A stretch of 64,000 nt of DNA from Rhodophyticola sp. CCM32 (GTDB taxonomy: Bacteria > Pseudomonadota > Alphaproteobacteria > Rhodobacterales > Rhodobacteraceae). Below, piece after piece: positions 30,027-40,331 of the stretch. The stretch covers positions 3,100,001 through 3,164,000 of the forward strand of contig NZ_CP038492.1 of NCBI RefSeq assembly GCF_004751985.1. Reading direction: 5' to 3'. The position numbers and the translations under genes were made by a program. Each line of letters starts with the position of its first letter. Positions within the stretch are counted from its first letter, which is position 1. The notes below the pieces were generated by a model. The model did no database searches and was not told the origin of the DNA. It was given only the letters and a program-made list of their open reading frames with translations.

Positions 30027-30890
30027 CTATCTTTGGCATGACGCGCAGTAAAAGGAGGATCGGCCCGATTGCACAATCCGGCGGATTTCCCCACCACATC
30101 CGGGGGTTGGGCAGGTCTGGCCCGCGCGGTCATAGACCCGGAAATTATGTTGAAAATACCCCAATTCACCATTGGTCTGGCGGTGATCCCTGAGCGAAGA
30201 GCCCCCCGCCTCAATCGCCTCCGTGATCACCTCGCGGATCACCGGAACCAATGTTGCGATGCGCGGGGCAGAGATATTGCCCGCCAGACGTTTGGGGGAC
30301 ATACGGGCGCGGTGCAGGGCTTCGCAGACATATATATTGCCAAGGCCTGCGATGATGCGTTGATCCAGCAGGGCGGTTTTGATCGGTGTCCTGCGCCCTG
30401 CAAGACGCTGGGAAAGATAGGTTTCGTTGAAAGTGTTGCTCAACGGTTCAGGGCCAAGATTGGCAAGCAGCCAGTGATCTTCAACCGCTGCGGTCGGTGT
30501 CAGGTCCATCGCGCCGAAACGCCTTGCATCGTTGAATGTGATTCGCGCGCCGTTCGCCATGTCGATCACCACATGATCGTGTTTTTCGGGCGCCGGATGG
30601 GTATGGTGAAATTGCCCCTGCATGTCCCGGCCCGCCACACCCGAGATCAGCATGCGCCCGGACATGCCCAGATGGATGATCAGCGTTTCGCCTGTGTCCA
30701 GATCGGCCAGAATATATTTCGACCGGCGCCGCAGCGCGGTGACCACGGCACCGGTGAGACGCGCGCCCATATGGGCGGGCAGGGGCCAGCGCAGATCGGG
30801 GCGACGTGCCTCGGCCGATGCGATCTGCATCCCCTCCATCACCGGGGCCAACCCGCGACGCACTGTCTCGACCTCTGGAAGTTCGGGCAA
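30027..30890 (-). CDS. mutM: Formamidopyrimidine-DNA glycosylase
   Basis: This 287-residue base-excision repair enzyme removes 8-oxoguanine and cuts the strand. The N-terminal [14 protein letters not shown] holds the catalytic Pro2 and Glu3. The helix-two-turn-helix and the C-terminal zinc finger (CPTPGC...FYCASC) are intact. It is divergent from ubiE, with an 88-base shared promoter region. The mutM-ubiE-ubiB neighbourhood near dnaA is common in this order. Confidence 0.96.
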   Translation of the reverse strand: MPELPEVETVRRGLAPVMEGMQIASAEARRPDLRWPLPAHMGARLTGAVVTALRRRSKYILADLDTGETLIIHLGMSGRMLISGVAGRDMQGQFHHTHPAPEKHDHVVIDMANGARITFNDARRFGAMDLTPTAAVEDHWLLANLGPEPLSNTFNETYLSQRLAGRRTPIKTALLDQRIIAGLGNIYVCEALHRARMSPKRLAGNISAPRIATLVPVIREVITEAIEAGGSSLRDHRQTNGELGYFQHNFRVYDRAGQTCPTPGCGGEIRRIVQSGRSSFYCASCQR

Positions 30891-30978
30891 AGCAGGCTTT
30901 CCTTGTTATGGCTGCGCGGTGTATCCGCTGCATGGGCTCTGCATTACAAGGGCACAAGGATCAGGAGGGCAAGGGCCC

Positions 30979-31731
30979 ATGAGCGAGAATGACACCCGCA
31001 CCACCCATTTCGGTTTCCAGACCGTGGATGAGGAGAAGAAAGCGGGCATGGTGCATGGCGTTTTCACCAATGTCGCCTCGCGGTATGATGTGATGAATGA
31101 TGTGATGTCGGTCGGCATTCACCGGGTCTGGAAAGACGCGATGATGGATTGGCTGGCCCCCCGCGACGGGCAGAAGCTTCTGGATGTGGCGGGCGGCACC
31201 GGCGATATCGCGTTTCGGTTTCTCAAACGCGCGCCCGGGGCCGTGGCGACCGTGCTGGATATGACCGAATCAATGCTGACCGAAGGGCAGAAACGGGCCG
31301 AGGCCGCGCGCCTCGATGACAGGCTGGACTGGGTTGCGGGCGATGCGATGGCGCTGCCGTTCGAGGCCAACAGCTTCGATACCTACACGATCAGTTTCGG
31401 CATCCGGAACGTCACCCGCATTCCCGATGCGCTGGCCGAGGCGTTTCGCGTGCTGTGCCCCGGCGGGCGGTTGATGGTGCTGGAATTCAGCCAATTGCCC
31501 AATCAGGGGCTGCAAAAGCTTTACGATCTGTATTCCTTCAACGTGATCCCGCGCATGGGGCAGGTGATCGCCAATGATCGTGACAGCTATCAGTATCTGG
31601 TCGAATCGATCCGCAATTTCCCCGATCAGGACAGGTTCGCGGATCTGATCCGCGATGCCGGGTTCGGGCAGGTGAAATATCGCAATCTCAGTATGGGCAT
31701 CGCCGCGCTGCATTCGGGGTGGAAGCTTTAA
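30979..31731 (+). CDS. ubiE: Ubiquinone/menaquinone C-methyltransferase
   Basis: This 250-residue SAM-dependent enzyme methylates the benzoquinone ring in ubiquinone synthesis. The SAM motif is [16 protein letters not shown]. Conserved family segments are [37 protein letters not shown] and [14 protein letters not shown] at the end. The ATG at 30979 is preceded by AGGAGGGC. The next gene, ubiB, starts four bases after its stop, so they form an operon for quinone synthesis. Confidence 0.96.
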   Translation: MSENDTRTTHFGFQTVDEEKKAGMVHGVFTNVASRYDVMNDVMSVGIHRVWKDAMMDWLAPRDGQKLLDVAGGTGDIAFRFLKRAPGAVATVLDMTESMLTEGQKRAEAARLDDRLDWVAGDAMALPFEANSFDTYTISFGIRNVTRIPDALAEAFRVLCPGGRLMVLEFSQLPNQGLQKLYDLYSFNVIPRMGQVIANDRDSYQYLVESIRNFPDQDRFADLIRDAGFGQVKYRNLSMGIAALHSGWKL

Positions 31732-31734
31732 CCC

Positions 31735-33263
31735 ATGCGTGGTCCCCATAATATCTGGCGGGTGATCCGCACCGGTGCGACCTTTGAACGGACGGGTGCG
31801 ATGCGTGTGGCGCTGGAGGCGGTTGATGCCCCCCGATCTTGCGTATCGCGGCGCGGGTTCTGGGCTGGCCGTTCAAATGGCTGGGCCTGAAGGGCGATAT
31901 CAACCTGCCGCCGATCACCCGCGCGCTGACCGCCCTGGGGCCTGCCTATATCAAATTCGGGCAGATCCTCTCGACCCGGCCCGATGTGGTGGGCCCCGAT
32001 CTGGCCACCCAGTTGCGGGTTTTGCAGGACAAACTGCCGCCATTTCCCACCGATCAGGCCAAAACCATTGTCGCCCATGAGCTGGAACACCCGCTGGAGG
32101 CGCTGTTTTCCGAATTTTCCGATGCGGTTGCCGCGGCCTCTATCGCGCAGGTCCACCGCGCGACCCTGGCCGAGACCGGGCAGGACGTGGCGGTGAAAGT
32201 GCTGCGCCCCGGGATTGAGCGGGCCTTTCGCAAGGATATTGACGCATTCTATCTGATCGCATGGCTGGTGGAGACCCTGTCATCGGCATCGCGCCGGTTG
32301 CGGCCCAAAGATGTGGTGATGCATTTCGAGGGGGTCGTGCTGCGGGAACTGGACCTGCGGATCGAAGCGGCGGCAGCCGGGGAATATGCCGCCAACACCA
32401 TCGGGGATGAGGGGTTTCAGGTGCCGCCGGTGGAATGGTTCCTGTGTTCCCGTCAGGTGATGACCCTGGGCTGGGCCAGGGGCATCCCCTATGGCGAGGC
32501 CGAGGCGATTGGGGCCGCGGGCCATGACCGCAAGCTGCTGGCGGCGCGCACCCTGCAGATGTTTCTGACCCATGCGCTTCGGGACGGGTTTTTCCATGCG
32601 GATATGCATCAGGGCAATCTGAAGATCGGGCCGAACGGTGACCTTATCGCGCTTGATTTCGGGATCATGGGGCGGTTGGATGAATATACGCGCCGGGTCT
32701 ATGCCGAGATTCTGATGGGCTTTATCCGCAGGGATTACCGGCGTGTCGCCGAAGTGCATTTTGAAGCGGGTTATGTGCCGGCGGACCGCGATATCGACGA
32801 GTTTGCGCAGGCGCTCCGCTCTGTCGGGGAACCGATTTTCGGCATGGATGCAAGCCGCATTTCCATGGCGCGTCTGCTGGCCTATCTGTTCGACGTGACC
32901 GAGCAGTTCGGGATGGAGACGCGGACCGAACTGATCTTGCTGCAACGCACCATGGTGGTGGTCGAGGGGGTCTCGCGCTCGCTGGACCCGAATATCAACA
33001 TCTGGGATGTGGCCCGCCCCGTGGTCGAGGATTACATCACCCGCAGCATCGGGCCCAGGGCATTGATCTCGGACCTGATCAGAACCGCGCGGGTTCTGTC
33101 GCGCTTTGGCCCGCGCCTGCCGCAACTGGCCGAGGCCGCGCTTCTGGCGCAAAATCAGCCGCGACCGGAACCCGCGTCCTCGCGCTGGCCGGACCGGGCC
33201 CTGTTTGCCCTGGTCGGTGTTGCGGCAGGTGCCTTGCTGATGCTGCTTATCGGGTGGTTTTGA
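31735..33263 (+). CDS. ubiB: UbiB, ubiquinone biosynthesis kinase-like protein (one-base frameshift)
   Basis: Across two frames this encodes about 509 residues of UbiB, an atypical kinase-like membrane protein needed for ubiquinone synthesis. The N-terminus MRGPHNIWRVIRTGATFERT starts at 31735. The frame breaks in a run of six C at 31829-31834, and a seventh C would give VDAPPILRIAARVLGWPFKW. The KxGQ-like motif is AYIKFGQILSTRPD; AAASIAQVHRA and LALDFGIMGRLD are also present. Two membrane helices close the protein. Loss of a base in a homopolymer suggests a sequence error. Confidence 0.9.
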
Positions 33264-33281
33264 TGTGACGGCCGCATCGGA

Positions 33282-33947
33282 TCAGGGGTTGCGGATGCCC
33301 TGCACCTGATCGGCGCGGATATTGACGCCCCCGGCCATGATCAGCCAGGTTTCGCCATCGCGGATCAGCGCCTCTTCCACATCTGCATAGACCTGCACCG
33401 GCTGTTCCTCGATCAATATGTCATCGGCATAAGCCTCTGCCGTAAAGCTGTAGATGCCCTGGGGCATCGGGTTTCCATCGGCGTCGACCCCGGCCCAGGT
33501 GATTGTATCATCGCCGGGCGCAAAGGTAAGGCGCTGTATCTCGGCACCGTTTGCATCCCGTACCACCAGCGCCATCCGGTCGGCCCGGTCATCGGGTGTG
33601 ATCACCAGATTGATCGGGGTGCCGGTGAAGGTGGCGGGCATTTCGGCGCGGGCCTCCATCCCCACCCATCCGCTAAGCTGGCCCATGTTCATCAGGTCCT
33701 GGCTGCTTTGTAGACTGGTCAGCAGATCATTGGTGCGGATCTGCTGTTCAACGCCCGAGAATGTGGCGAGCTGGGTGGCGAAATCGGTCGATTCGATCGG
33801 ATTGAGCGGATCCTGGTTTTGCATCTGGGTGGTGAGCATGGTCAGGAAGGTCTGAAAATCCGACGTAAGCAGACGGTCATCTGATGCGGGATCCGGGGTG
33901 GGCTGGGGCCCGGTGCTGTTTGATTGCGCGGTTTGAACGGCGTCCAT
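33282..33947 (-). CDS. flgD: Flagellar hook-capping protein FlgD
   Basis: This 221-residue protein caps the growing hook and guides FlgE assembly outside the cell. The conserved N-terminus is FLTMLTTQMQNQDPLNPIESTDFATQLATFSGVEQQIRTN. Only its first half is needed for recognition: QNQDPLNP and FATQLA. An Ig-like part with GDDTITWAGVDADGNPMPQGIYSF follows. There is no signal peptide, as expected for type III export. It lies just after fliK on the same strand, matching hook-assembly function. Confidence 0.93.
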   Translation of the reverse strand: MDAVQTAQSNSTGPQPTPDPASDDRLLTSDFQTFLTMLTTQMQNQDPLNPIESTDFATQLATFSGVEQQIRTNDLLTSLQSSQDLMNMGQLSGWVGMEARAEMPATFTGTPINLVITPDDRADRMALVVRDANGAEIQRLTFAPGDDTITWAGVDADGNPMPQGIYSFTAEAYADDILIEEQPVQVYADVEEALIRDGETWLIMAGGVNIRADQVQGIRNP

Positions 33948-33977
33948 AATACGGTCTCCTTTCCGGGGTGGTTTGCT

Positions 33978-35933
33978 TTAAAGGCGCAGGTCCAGCGCGC
34001 CGTCATGGGTGCTGTGCCCGGGGCCGGTTACGGGCGCGGGGTCCTCCGGGGCAGGGGTTTTTGTACCCTGCTCCCCGGTGGTCGGGGAACCCGAGGCGGG
34101 ATTGTCCTCGCGCTGTTGGAAGCTGAATGCGGTATCGCCAAGCCCGGCGCGGAAGAATTCCTGCGCCAACAGGTCTGCATGGCGGCGCATCAGGTCAAGC
34201 GTTTCGGGCCGGTCAGCGGTGATTGACAGGGCCATCACGCCATCAATCTGGTTGAAGACCATGCGCACGCGTCCCAGTTCCGGCGGGTCCAGTGCGATCT
34301 CTGTGGGGTGATCCAGGACCGGACGGCCTGCCTGGGGGTGCAGGGCCGCCGCCATCTGCGTCGCGGCACTTTGGGCAATGGTGGTTTGCGGGCCGGGGAT
34401 CGTGCTGAGCGGCGCGGATGACCCGGGCGTATGAGAGAGGATCGAAGGATCGGCAAGAAGCTCTGTCAGCGGCAGGTCACTGCCCGCTGCAAGATGCCGG
34501 GCAAGCGGTTCCATGGATGGACCAAGTGGATTGGGCGATGCAGGCGCGCGGGGGGGCAGGGATGGCGGTGTCTGCACTGTGGCAATCGTCCCACGGGGCG
34601 CATGCATGGTGTCGAGTGCGATGGTCTGCACGGGGCTGACCGATGCCTGCGAGGGGCGTGCGGCCAGACCCTCAGGGGCGACCTTTGGGGATTGCTGCGG
34701 GATGGGTGGGGATATGTCTGACCCGCCAGGTTTGGTTTGCATCCCGGATGAACTGGATTGGGGGGCCTCTTCCTGCAGGCCAGAGGAGAGACGGACCGGT
34801 GCCGGCGTTTGAGCCAACGCGTCGCCCGGCCCTGCCGGCGGTGGCGGTGCAGATATGTTTCCGGAACTGGCGGTTGGTCTGGGCGATATAACTGGCGCGT
34901 CGCTGTTCATGTCGGGTGCGCCCGTGCCGTCCGGCGGGACCGATATGCCCTGTTGCGCAGACATCATCCTGTGCCTCTGTATCTGGAAAGCAGGGGCGGG
35001 TGATGCAGGCCTCAGCTCTGTCTGCTGTGGCACAGGGGTTTCCGGTTTGGCCTCGGCTGTCGCTTTCCGCGCCCCGGTGTCCCCCTGCGCCATCGCCTCA
35101 GATACTGGGAGGGATGCGTGGTGTTGCCGGGCGACTTCCCCTCTGTTCCATGCCGCGCCACTGTCAGGCCGGTTCTCGTGCGGCATGGGGGCAGGCGGGT
35201 TCGCGGTGATGTCCGGGGGGGATGCAGGCCCTGATGTTTCGGCCCTTGCAGGGAGGGGGCCTTGCGATTCCTGAGGTGATGAAGGGGCAAACGTTCGGCT
35301 TGCAGAGCCTGCATGTGCAGGGATCGGTTGTGCGTCACGCGTCGTGGGCGCGCGCGATGCATCCGTCTGCCCCAAAGGGGTATCCACTGCCGGGTCTGAT
35401 GCCGAAGGCGCAACGGATATCTGCGTCACGGGCGCAGAAGGGGCACCCGTGATTTGGGGTGCCAGTGCCGCCTGCCCGCCTTCTGCCGATATCGGGTTTG
35501 CAATCTCTGTGCCGGTCTCACCGGTCCATTCCGTGATCGGGACAGTCAGCGCTGTTTCATCGCCCGGCATATCTGCGCGCATGGCGTCTTCGGATGAAAG
35601 GGGCAGGGCCGTGACCGGCAGATCCAGGGCGATTTCAGGCTCTGCTGCTTTGTCATCGGATTGACCCGGGGGCGTTTCACCCTCTGCCCCGGTCTGCTGC
35701 GGTAAGGACAGGGGCGCGATGGATGCAGGCCCCGCGACCTGCGGTGCCATGGCGATCTGCGACAGGGGGATGGGCCATAGACCGCTGGTGCCGGCCTGTG
35801 CCGCTGCTCCCGTCTTGCGGTTCTGAAACAGGGTTTCAAACCTTGTCCCGGTGTTGTCTGCGTCTGCAATCACCTCTCCCTCCCCGTGGGGGGAAACGGT
35901 CTGCATTGCGGCAAATATCTGTGCTGGTTGCAT
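33978..35933 (-). CDS. fliK: Flagellar hook-length control protein FliK
   Basis: This 651-residue protein measures hook length and switches export specificity. The long middle is low-complexity, rich in Pro, Ala, Ser and Gln, as usual for FliK. The conserved C-terminal domain is recognisable as EIALDPPELGRVRMVFNQ, then ALSITADRPETLDLMRRHAD and LLAQEFFRAGLGDTAFSF. The start at 35933 gives MQPAQIFAAMQ. It precedes flgD by 30 bases on the same strand. Identification depends on the C-terminal domain and context. Confidence 0.9.
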   Translation of the reverse strand: MQPAQIFAAMQTVSPHGEGEVIADADNTGTRFETLFQNRKTGAAAQAGTSGLWPIPLSQIAMAPQVAGPASIAPLSLPQQTGAEGETPPGQSDDKAAEPEIALDLPVTALPLSSEDAMRADMPGDETALTVPITEWTGETGTEIANPISAEGGQAALAPQITGAPSAPVTQISVAPSASDPAVDTPLGQTDASRAPTTRDAQPIPAHAGSASRTFAPSSPQESQGPLPARAETSGPASPPDITANPPAPMPHENRPDSGAAWNRGEVARQHHASLPVSEAMAQGDTGARKATAEAKPETPVPQQTELRPASPAPAFQIQRHRMMSAQQGISVPPDGTGAPDMNSDAPVISPRPTASSGNISAPPPPAGPGDALAQTPAPVRLSSGLQEEAPQSSSSGMQTKPGGSDISPPIPQQSPKVAPEGLAARPSQASVSPVQTIALDTMHAPRGTIATVQTPPSLPPRAPASPNPLGPSMEPLARHLAAGSDLPLTELLADPSILSHTPGSSAPLSTIPGPQTTIAQSAATQMAAALHPQAGRPVLDHPTEIALDPPELGRVRMVFNQIDGVMALSITADRPETLDLMRRHADLLAQEFFRAGLGDTAFSFQQREDNPASGSPTTGEQGTKTPAPEDPAPVTGPGHSTHDGALDLRL

Positions 35934-36051
35934 GTTCTATGCGGCCCATTGAAGTGATCACCTGCACCAAGCATCGCCTCCGGGCCTTACCAATTCTTTA
36001 CCTCAACCGGTCATGATGCGGTCGAAATGTTTCGAATTGAGTGTATTGGCC

Positions 36052-36368
36052 ATGAGCTCTGATGCGATCCCTGCCGCCCTTCCCGCCGCCCGCCCAAATG
36101 CGGCACCCGCGCCGGTATCTGCGGAGGATGAAGCCCGTTTGCGACAGGCCGCGCAGGAGCTTGAGGCGACATTCCTTGCCGAAATGCTGAAACAGGCGCG
36201 ATTCGGCGAAGCACGGGGGGCGTTTGGCGGTGGTGCGGGCGAAGAACAATTCGCCTCGTTCCTGAGGCTGGAACATGCCCGGCAGATGGCCGCCGCCGGG
36301 GGATCGGGCTGGCCGAAAACCTGTTCCGGTCGCTTGTCGCGCGTGACCGGACCGGGGCAGGCGTATGA
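36052..36368 (+). CDS. FlgJ-like rod-binding protein (one-base frameshift)
   Basis: About 105 residues of a rod-binding domain protein without a peptidoglycan hydrolase domain, as in many alphaproteobacteria. ELEATFLAEMLKQARFGEAR and EEQFASFLRLEHARQMAAAG are family segments. The frame breaks in a run of five G at 36298-36302. A sixth G would give AAGGIGLAENLFRSLVARDR and the stop at 36366-36368, which overlaps the next start as ATGA. The loss is probably a sequence error. An alternative start exists at 36013. It is divergent from fliK. Confidence 0.8.
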
Positions 36369-36718
36369 GCACCGCAGCCCCCCGTATGCGCAATATGACC
36401 CTGCTGTTGGAGCGTCAGGGGCAGGCATTGCGACAGGGGGATCTGTCGGCGGTGGCCAAACTCGGGCCTGTGCTTGAACATGCGTTCCAAACCCTTCTGC
36501 ATGGCCGGCCCGCGCGCGGGGAGGATGAGACTGACCTGATCGCTTTGCGCGATGCTGCCCGACATAATGGCGCGTTGATTGCGGCGACGCTGGACGGGTT
36601 CAAATCGGCAAATGCCTTGCTGGCCCCGGCATCTGCCCGCAGTTTTACAGGCTATGACGCGCTTGGCCGATCCTCTGAAATCGGCACCGCGCGCCCATGT
36701 GTTGAACAGCGCAGCTAG
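36365..36718 (+). CDS. FlgN-like flagellar protein
   Basis: This 117-residue, mostly helical protein resembles FlgN-type export chaperones: LLERQGQALRQGDLSAVAKLGPVLEHAFQTL with heptad-like spacing and a C-terminal helix DGFKSANALLAPA. It overlaps the rod-binding protein gene as ATGA. FlgN chaperones deliver hook-filament junction proteins to the export gate. The stop codon lies at the first bases of a MITE-like repeat (36716-36830), so the true C-terminus may have been altered by insertion. Similarity is weak, so the name is provisional. Confidence 0.6.
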   Translation: MSTAAPRMRNMTLLLERQGQALRQGDLSAVAKLGPVLEHAFQTLLHGRPARGEDETDLIALRDAARHNGALIAATLDGFKSANALLAPASARSFTGYDALGRSSEIGTARPCVEQRS

Positions 36719-36830
36719 AGCGAAATCGTTTTAATCTGCACCATCACTCATCGAAATTCGCGTTCGAGATCAGCAGTTTGCTGACCCGGAGGCAGAGAAT
36801 TTTGATTCGGATTAAACGATTTCTGCTCTA
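36716..36830. mobile_element. MITE-like element, family A, copy 1
   Basis: Terminal inverted repeats at 36716-36736 and 36810-36830 match except for two one-base gaps; both contain GAAATCGTTT and AATC. The inner part, read on the minus strand, matches 47211-47285 (CAAAATTCTCTGC, GGTCAGCAAACTGCTGATCT). No coding capacity. It abuts the stop codon of the FlgN-like gene. The remaining gap up to flagellin (36831-37102) shows no gene and must hold the flagellin promoter and leader. Confidence 0.7.
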
Positions 36831-37102
36831 ATTCCACAGCCGCTTCCCGTCACGCGCGGATGAGATCGTGCGACGATGACTCAAATGCAAATCGAAAAGC
36901 CCTAAAATCCTTCGCAAAGAGCCTGAAAGCTTAGGAGCTTATTAGAGCTTTGCGACGAGTGTCGGGCACGCACCAGATGGTGGCGTGATCCGGGTATGGC
37001 CCGGGTTGCAAGCGTCAGAAAGACGTTCCGCATTGCCCGTGGGGGCGGTGACTGATCCCGGCGCAGAACCTGCGCCATGAATGCAAAAAGGAAGGGCAAT
37101 AC

Positions 37103-38668
37103 ATGTCCAGTATTCTGACGAATAACAGCGCAATGGTGGCATTGCAGACCCTGAAACAGGTCAATTCGAACCTGCAGAATGTGCAGGGCGAAATCTCTAC
37201 CGGTAAATCCGTCGGTTCTGCCAAGGATAATTCCGCGGTCTGGGCCATTTCGAAAGTCATGGAATCCGATGTGATGGGGTTCAAGGCAATCTCCGACAGC
37301 CTCAGCCTGGGGGAATCCACCGTTGCCGTGGCGCGGAACGCTTCGGAAAAAGTCACCGACCTGCTGACCGATATCAAAGGCAAGATCGTCGCATCTCAGG
37401 AAGAGAATGTGGATCGTGAAAAGATCCAGACTGATATCAAGGCCCTCAGGGGGCAGATCGGCTCGATTGTGGGGGCCGCGCAGTTCAACGGCCTCAATCT
37501 GGTGCAGGGCACCGATGACGTGAATATCCTTTCCTCGCTTGACCGCTCCGGTTCGGGCACGGTGACCGCGTCCAGCATCACGGTCAGCCGACAGGATCTG
37601 GGCACCAGCGCCGGAACCAATGGCGTCGGCAGCGGCGGCACCGATCTGTCCGGCCAAATTCTGGATGCGGCGGCGGGCTCGGCCTATTCGGGCGGCACCC
37701 TGTCGGCCACCGGCAATACCGCAGTGATCGAGTTTGCCCAGAGCGATGGTTGGGATGCGGGCGATTCGACGACAATCAGTATCGGCGGGCAGAGTGTCAG
37801 CTATACCTCCGCTGCGGCGGACCAGACCGAAACCAATGCCCGGGATGCCTTGTTGACAAGTCTTCAGGCCCTGGATCTGGAGAATGTGACATTCGCGTCA
37901 AACAGCACCAACCAGATTGTCGTCACCTCAACCCGGGCGTTTGAGGCGCTGGATGTTGCAATCACCGATTCTGTTTCAGGCGGGGATGGCAATACCTATA
38001 TCCACACCATCAATGGCGCCGCGACGGGGAACACCACCACCGAAAGCGGGGCGATTGACCAGCGGGCGGAAGAGGTTTTCTTCACCACCGGGGCTGGCGT
38101 GGCAGAGGGCAACAGCTATCAGGCCTCGATCGGCGGGAAGGCATATTTTTACACAGCCGGTAAAAATGAAACCTTCGAAGATGTGGCCCGTGGCCTGAAA
38201 ACCGCCGTCGACAGTGCCGGGATCGAGGGGATTTCCACCCAGGTGTCGATCAATGCCTCCACCGGTCAGGCCAGTCTGAAAATCGACAATAGCGGTTCGG
38301 ACCAGGCGCTTGCAACGGCGGCCATGGATGGGGGCACCGCGTCGGGTGGTCTCTTCGGTCTGGACGCGATCGATGTGACCACAAATGGCGGGGCCAGTTC
38401 GGCACTGGCGAATATCGAGACGATGATCCAGTCCTCGATCGACTCGGCGGCTGCGTTCGGCTCGGCCCAAAGCCGGGTTGAAAACCAGTCTGATTTTGTC
38501 GGCTCTCTGATCGATTCGATGAAATCCGGGATCGGAACATTGGTCGATGCGGATATGGAGGAGGCTTCGGCCCGGTTGCAGGCATTGCAGGTGCAGCAGC
38601 AGCTGGCCACCCAGTCGCTTTCCATCGCCAATCAGGCGCCGCAGAGTATTCTGTCGCTGTTCCGGTAA
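37103..38668 (+). CDS. fliC: Flagellin
   Basis: This 521-residue protein is the filament subunit. The N-terminal D0/D1 helix is MSSILTNNSAMVALQTLKQV with NLQNVQGEISTGKSVGSAKD; the C-terminal helix is QALQVQQQLATQSLSIANQA and ends SILSLFR. Between them is a long Gly/Thr/Ser-rich surface domain (about residues 150-400), which is usually variable. It is exported without a signal peptide. flaF and flbT follow, and FlbT proteins control flagellin mRNA translation through its leader. Confidence 0.95.
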   Translation: MSSILTNNSAMVALQTLKQVNSNLQNVQGEISTGKSVGSAKDNSAVWAISKVMESDVMGFKAISDSLSLGESTVAVARNASEKVTDLLTDIKGKIVASQEENVDREKIQTDIKALRGQIGSIVGAAQFNGLNLVQGTDDVNILSSLDRSGSGTVTASSITVSRQDLGTSAGTNGVGSGGTDLSGQILDAAAGSAYSGGTLSATGNTAVIEFAQSDGWDAGDSTTISIGGQSVSYTSAAADQTETNARDALLTSLQALDLENVTFASNSTNQIVVTSTRAFEALDVAITDSVSGGDGNTYIHTINGAATGNTTTESGAIDQRAEEVFFTTGAGVAEGNSYQASIGGKAYFYTAGKNETFEDVARGLKTAVDSAGIEGISTQVSINASTGQASLKIDNSGSDQALATAAMDGGTASGGLFGLDAIDVTTNGGASSALANIETMIQSSIDSAAAFGSAQSRVENQSDFVGSLIDSMKSGIGTLVDADMEEASARLQALQVQQQLATQSLSIANQAPQSILSLFR

Positions 38669-38677
38669 ACCTAGGCA

Positions 38678-38705
38678 TCACCGGGGCCCGGACCGGCCCC
38701 GGTGA
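38678..38705 (+). terminator. Hairpin after flagellin
   Basis: TCACCGGGGCC (38678-38688) pairs perfectly with GGCCCCGGTGA (38695-38705). No T run follows, so it may stabilise the flagellin mRNA 3' end or partially separate flagellin from flaF. Confidence 0.6.
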
Positions 38706-38752
38706 CTTCCCCTGTTTCAAGATAATCCCGCCCCCGGGAAGGAGACATTTTC

Positions 38753-39127
38753 GTGAACAGCACCAACATGGCGCGCTCTGCCTATGGCCAGACCGGCACG
38801 CCCGTGCGCACAGATCGCAGCACCGAATACGCCATTTTCGAGCAGATCACCGCCCGCCTGACCCAGGCGGCCAAACCCGGTGCCGCCATCGGGCAAATGG
38901 CCGCCGCGATCCATGAAAACCGCCAGCTCTGGACGATACTGGCCTCGGATGTGGCAGGTACTGACAATGCATTGCCACAGGCGTTGCGGGCGCAGATTCT
39001 GTATCTCTGTGAATTTACCGGCCTTCATAGCCGCAAGGTTCTGAATGCCGGTGCCTCGCCAGCGCCTCTGATCGACATCAACACTGCCGTGATGCGCGGC
39101 TTGCGCGGTGAGGCGCAGGCAGCATGA
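38753..39127 (+). CDS. flaF: Flagellar biosynthesis regulator FlaF
   Basis: This 124-residue cytoplasmic protein is FlaF, needed for flagellin secretion or synthesis and acting opposite to FlbT in alphaproteobacteria. Family features are AYGQT near the N-terminus, ENRQLWTILASDVAG and LPQALRAQILYLCEFTGLHSRKVL. The start is a GTG with GGAGA upstream at proper distance. The end overlaps flbT by four bases, so the two are translated together. Confidence 0.92.
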   Translation: MNSTNMARSAYGQTGTPVRTDRSTEYAIFEQITARLTQAAKPGAAIGQMAAAIHENRQLWTILASDVAGTDNALPQALRAQILYLCEFTGLHSRKVLNAGASPAPLIDINTAVMRGLRGEAQAA

Positions 39128-39528
39128 GCGGTCTGGTTCTGAAACTCAGCCCGAAAGAACGGGTGCTGATCAACGGGGCCGTGATCGAGAATGGGGATCG
39201 CCGGTCGCGCCTGTCGATCATCACCCCCAATGCGCATATCCTGCGGCTGCGCGATGCGCTTCACCCGGATGAGGTTACCACACCCGTGCGCCGGGTCTGC
39301 TATATTGCGCAGCTTGTCCTGTCGGGGGATGCGGAATTCGAAGACGCCAAACCGCAGATTCTGCGCGGGATGGAGCAGTTGAGCCGGGTTTTTACAGACA
39401 CTGACAGCCGGGCGCAACTGGCCACAGCCACCGATCATCTGGTCAATGGCCAGACCTATCAGGCGCTGAAATCCCTGCGCAGCCTGCTGCCGCGCGAAGA
39501 CCGGTATCTGGCGACGGCCCGGACATGA
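39124..39528 (+). CDS. flbT: Flagellin translation repressor FlbT
   Basis: This 134-residue protein is FlbT, which binds the flagellin mRNA leader and destabilises it until the hook is complete. Conserved parts are MSGLVLKLSPKERVLINGAV, NGDRRSRLSIITPNAHILRL and ALKSLRSLLPREDRYL. It starts inside the flaF stop and ends inside the next start (overlap 39525-39528). Its target is probably the leader of the flagellin gene at 37103. Confidence 0.93.
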   Translation: MSGLVLKLSPKERVLINGAVIENGDRRSRLSIITPNAHILRLRDALHPDEVTTPVRRVCYIAQLVLSGDAEFEDAKPQILRGMEQLSRVFTDTDSRAQLATATDHLVNGQTYQALKSLRSLLPREDRYLATART

Positions 39529-40319
39529 ATTTTCAACCTTTTGTTCCCTCCAGCGGATATTCCGGCTGGACCTTCCTGACCCGCACGATGGCCGAGCAAT
39601 CGGCGGCATTTTCCAGATCGCCTGCGCTTGATCGCGATATGCAATATTTCCGCGAGAATATCGGGGCGGTGACAAACAGCGAAGATCTTGTAAAAGATTA
39701 TCGGTTGTTGCGCGTGGCACTGGGGGCGTTCGGCCTGCAGGATGATGTGCCCAACAAAGCCTTCATCAGGAAGGTTCTGGATGATGGCGTTCTGGCCGAT
39801 GATGCTTTGGCCAACCGTCTGACCGACAAGCGTTATCATGCGTTTTCCGAGGCGTTTGGTTTTGGCACATCCCTGCCCGCGAAAACCGGGTTCCCGGGAT
39901 TTGCCAATAAAATCCTCGCCGGGTTTGAACGGCAGGAATTTGAACTGGCCATCGGTGTCGAGAATGAGGATATGCGCCTGGCCCTGAGCGCAGAGCGGGA
40001 ATTGCCCGAACTTGCAGCCCGCAACATATCAAATGACGCGGCCTGGTTTACGGTTCTGGGCAATCCGCCCCTGCGCCGGGTGTTTGAAACCGCACTGGGC
40101 CTGCCCTCGGGGATTGGGACGCTTGATCTTGACCAGCAATTGACCAATTTCAAGGACCGGTCCGAGGCGGTTCTGGGCAGTTCAGACCTGTCGCGGTTCA
40201 ACGACCGGTTCGAGGTGGAGGCGTTGATCCAGGCCTTTACCAGCCGGGCGCAGATCGCCAGCCTGGGCGGTGTAAGCTCCCCGGCGGCGGTCGCGTTGAG
40301 TTTGCTGCAAAACGCCTGA
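39525..40319 (+). CDS. DUF1217-family flagellar protein
   Basis: This 264-residue protein belongs to the DUF1217 family, found within flagellar clusters of alphaproteobacteria. Seen here are FQPFVPSSGYSGWTFLTRT at the start, then DRDMQYFRENI, DYRLLRVALGAFGLQDD and IRKVLDDGVLADDALANRLTD. It is mostly helical with no membrane segment. A filament-related role is inferred from context. It closes the flaF-flbT operon. The IS region begins 13 bases after its stop. Confidence 0.85.
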   Translation: MNFQPFVPSSGYSGWTFLTRTMAEQSAAFSRSPALDRDMQYFRENIGAVTNSEDLVKDYRLLRVALGAFGLQDDVPNKAFIRKVLDDGVLADDALANRLTDKRYHAFSEAFGFGTSLPAKTGFPGFANKILAGFERQEFELAIGVENEDMRLALSAERELPELAARNISNDAAWFTVLGNPPLRRVFETALGLPSGIGTLDLDQQLTNFKDRSEAVLGSSDLSRFNDRFEVEALIQAFTSRAQIASLGGVSSPAAVALSLLQNA

Positions 40320-40331
40320 TGCGTTTCGATT

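Noticed and set aside
36831..37102. Sigma-54 promoter before flagellin (TGGCCCGGGTTGCA near 36996)
   Set aside because: The spacing between TGGC and TTGCA is two bases too short for the sigma-54 consensus, so the resemblance is not accepted.
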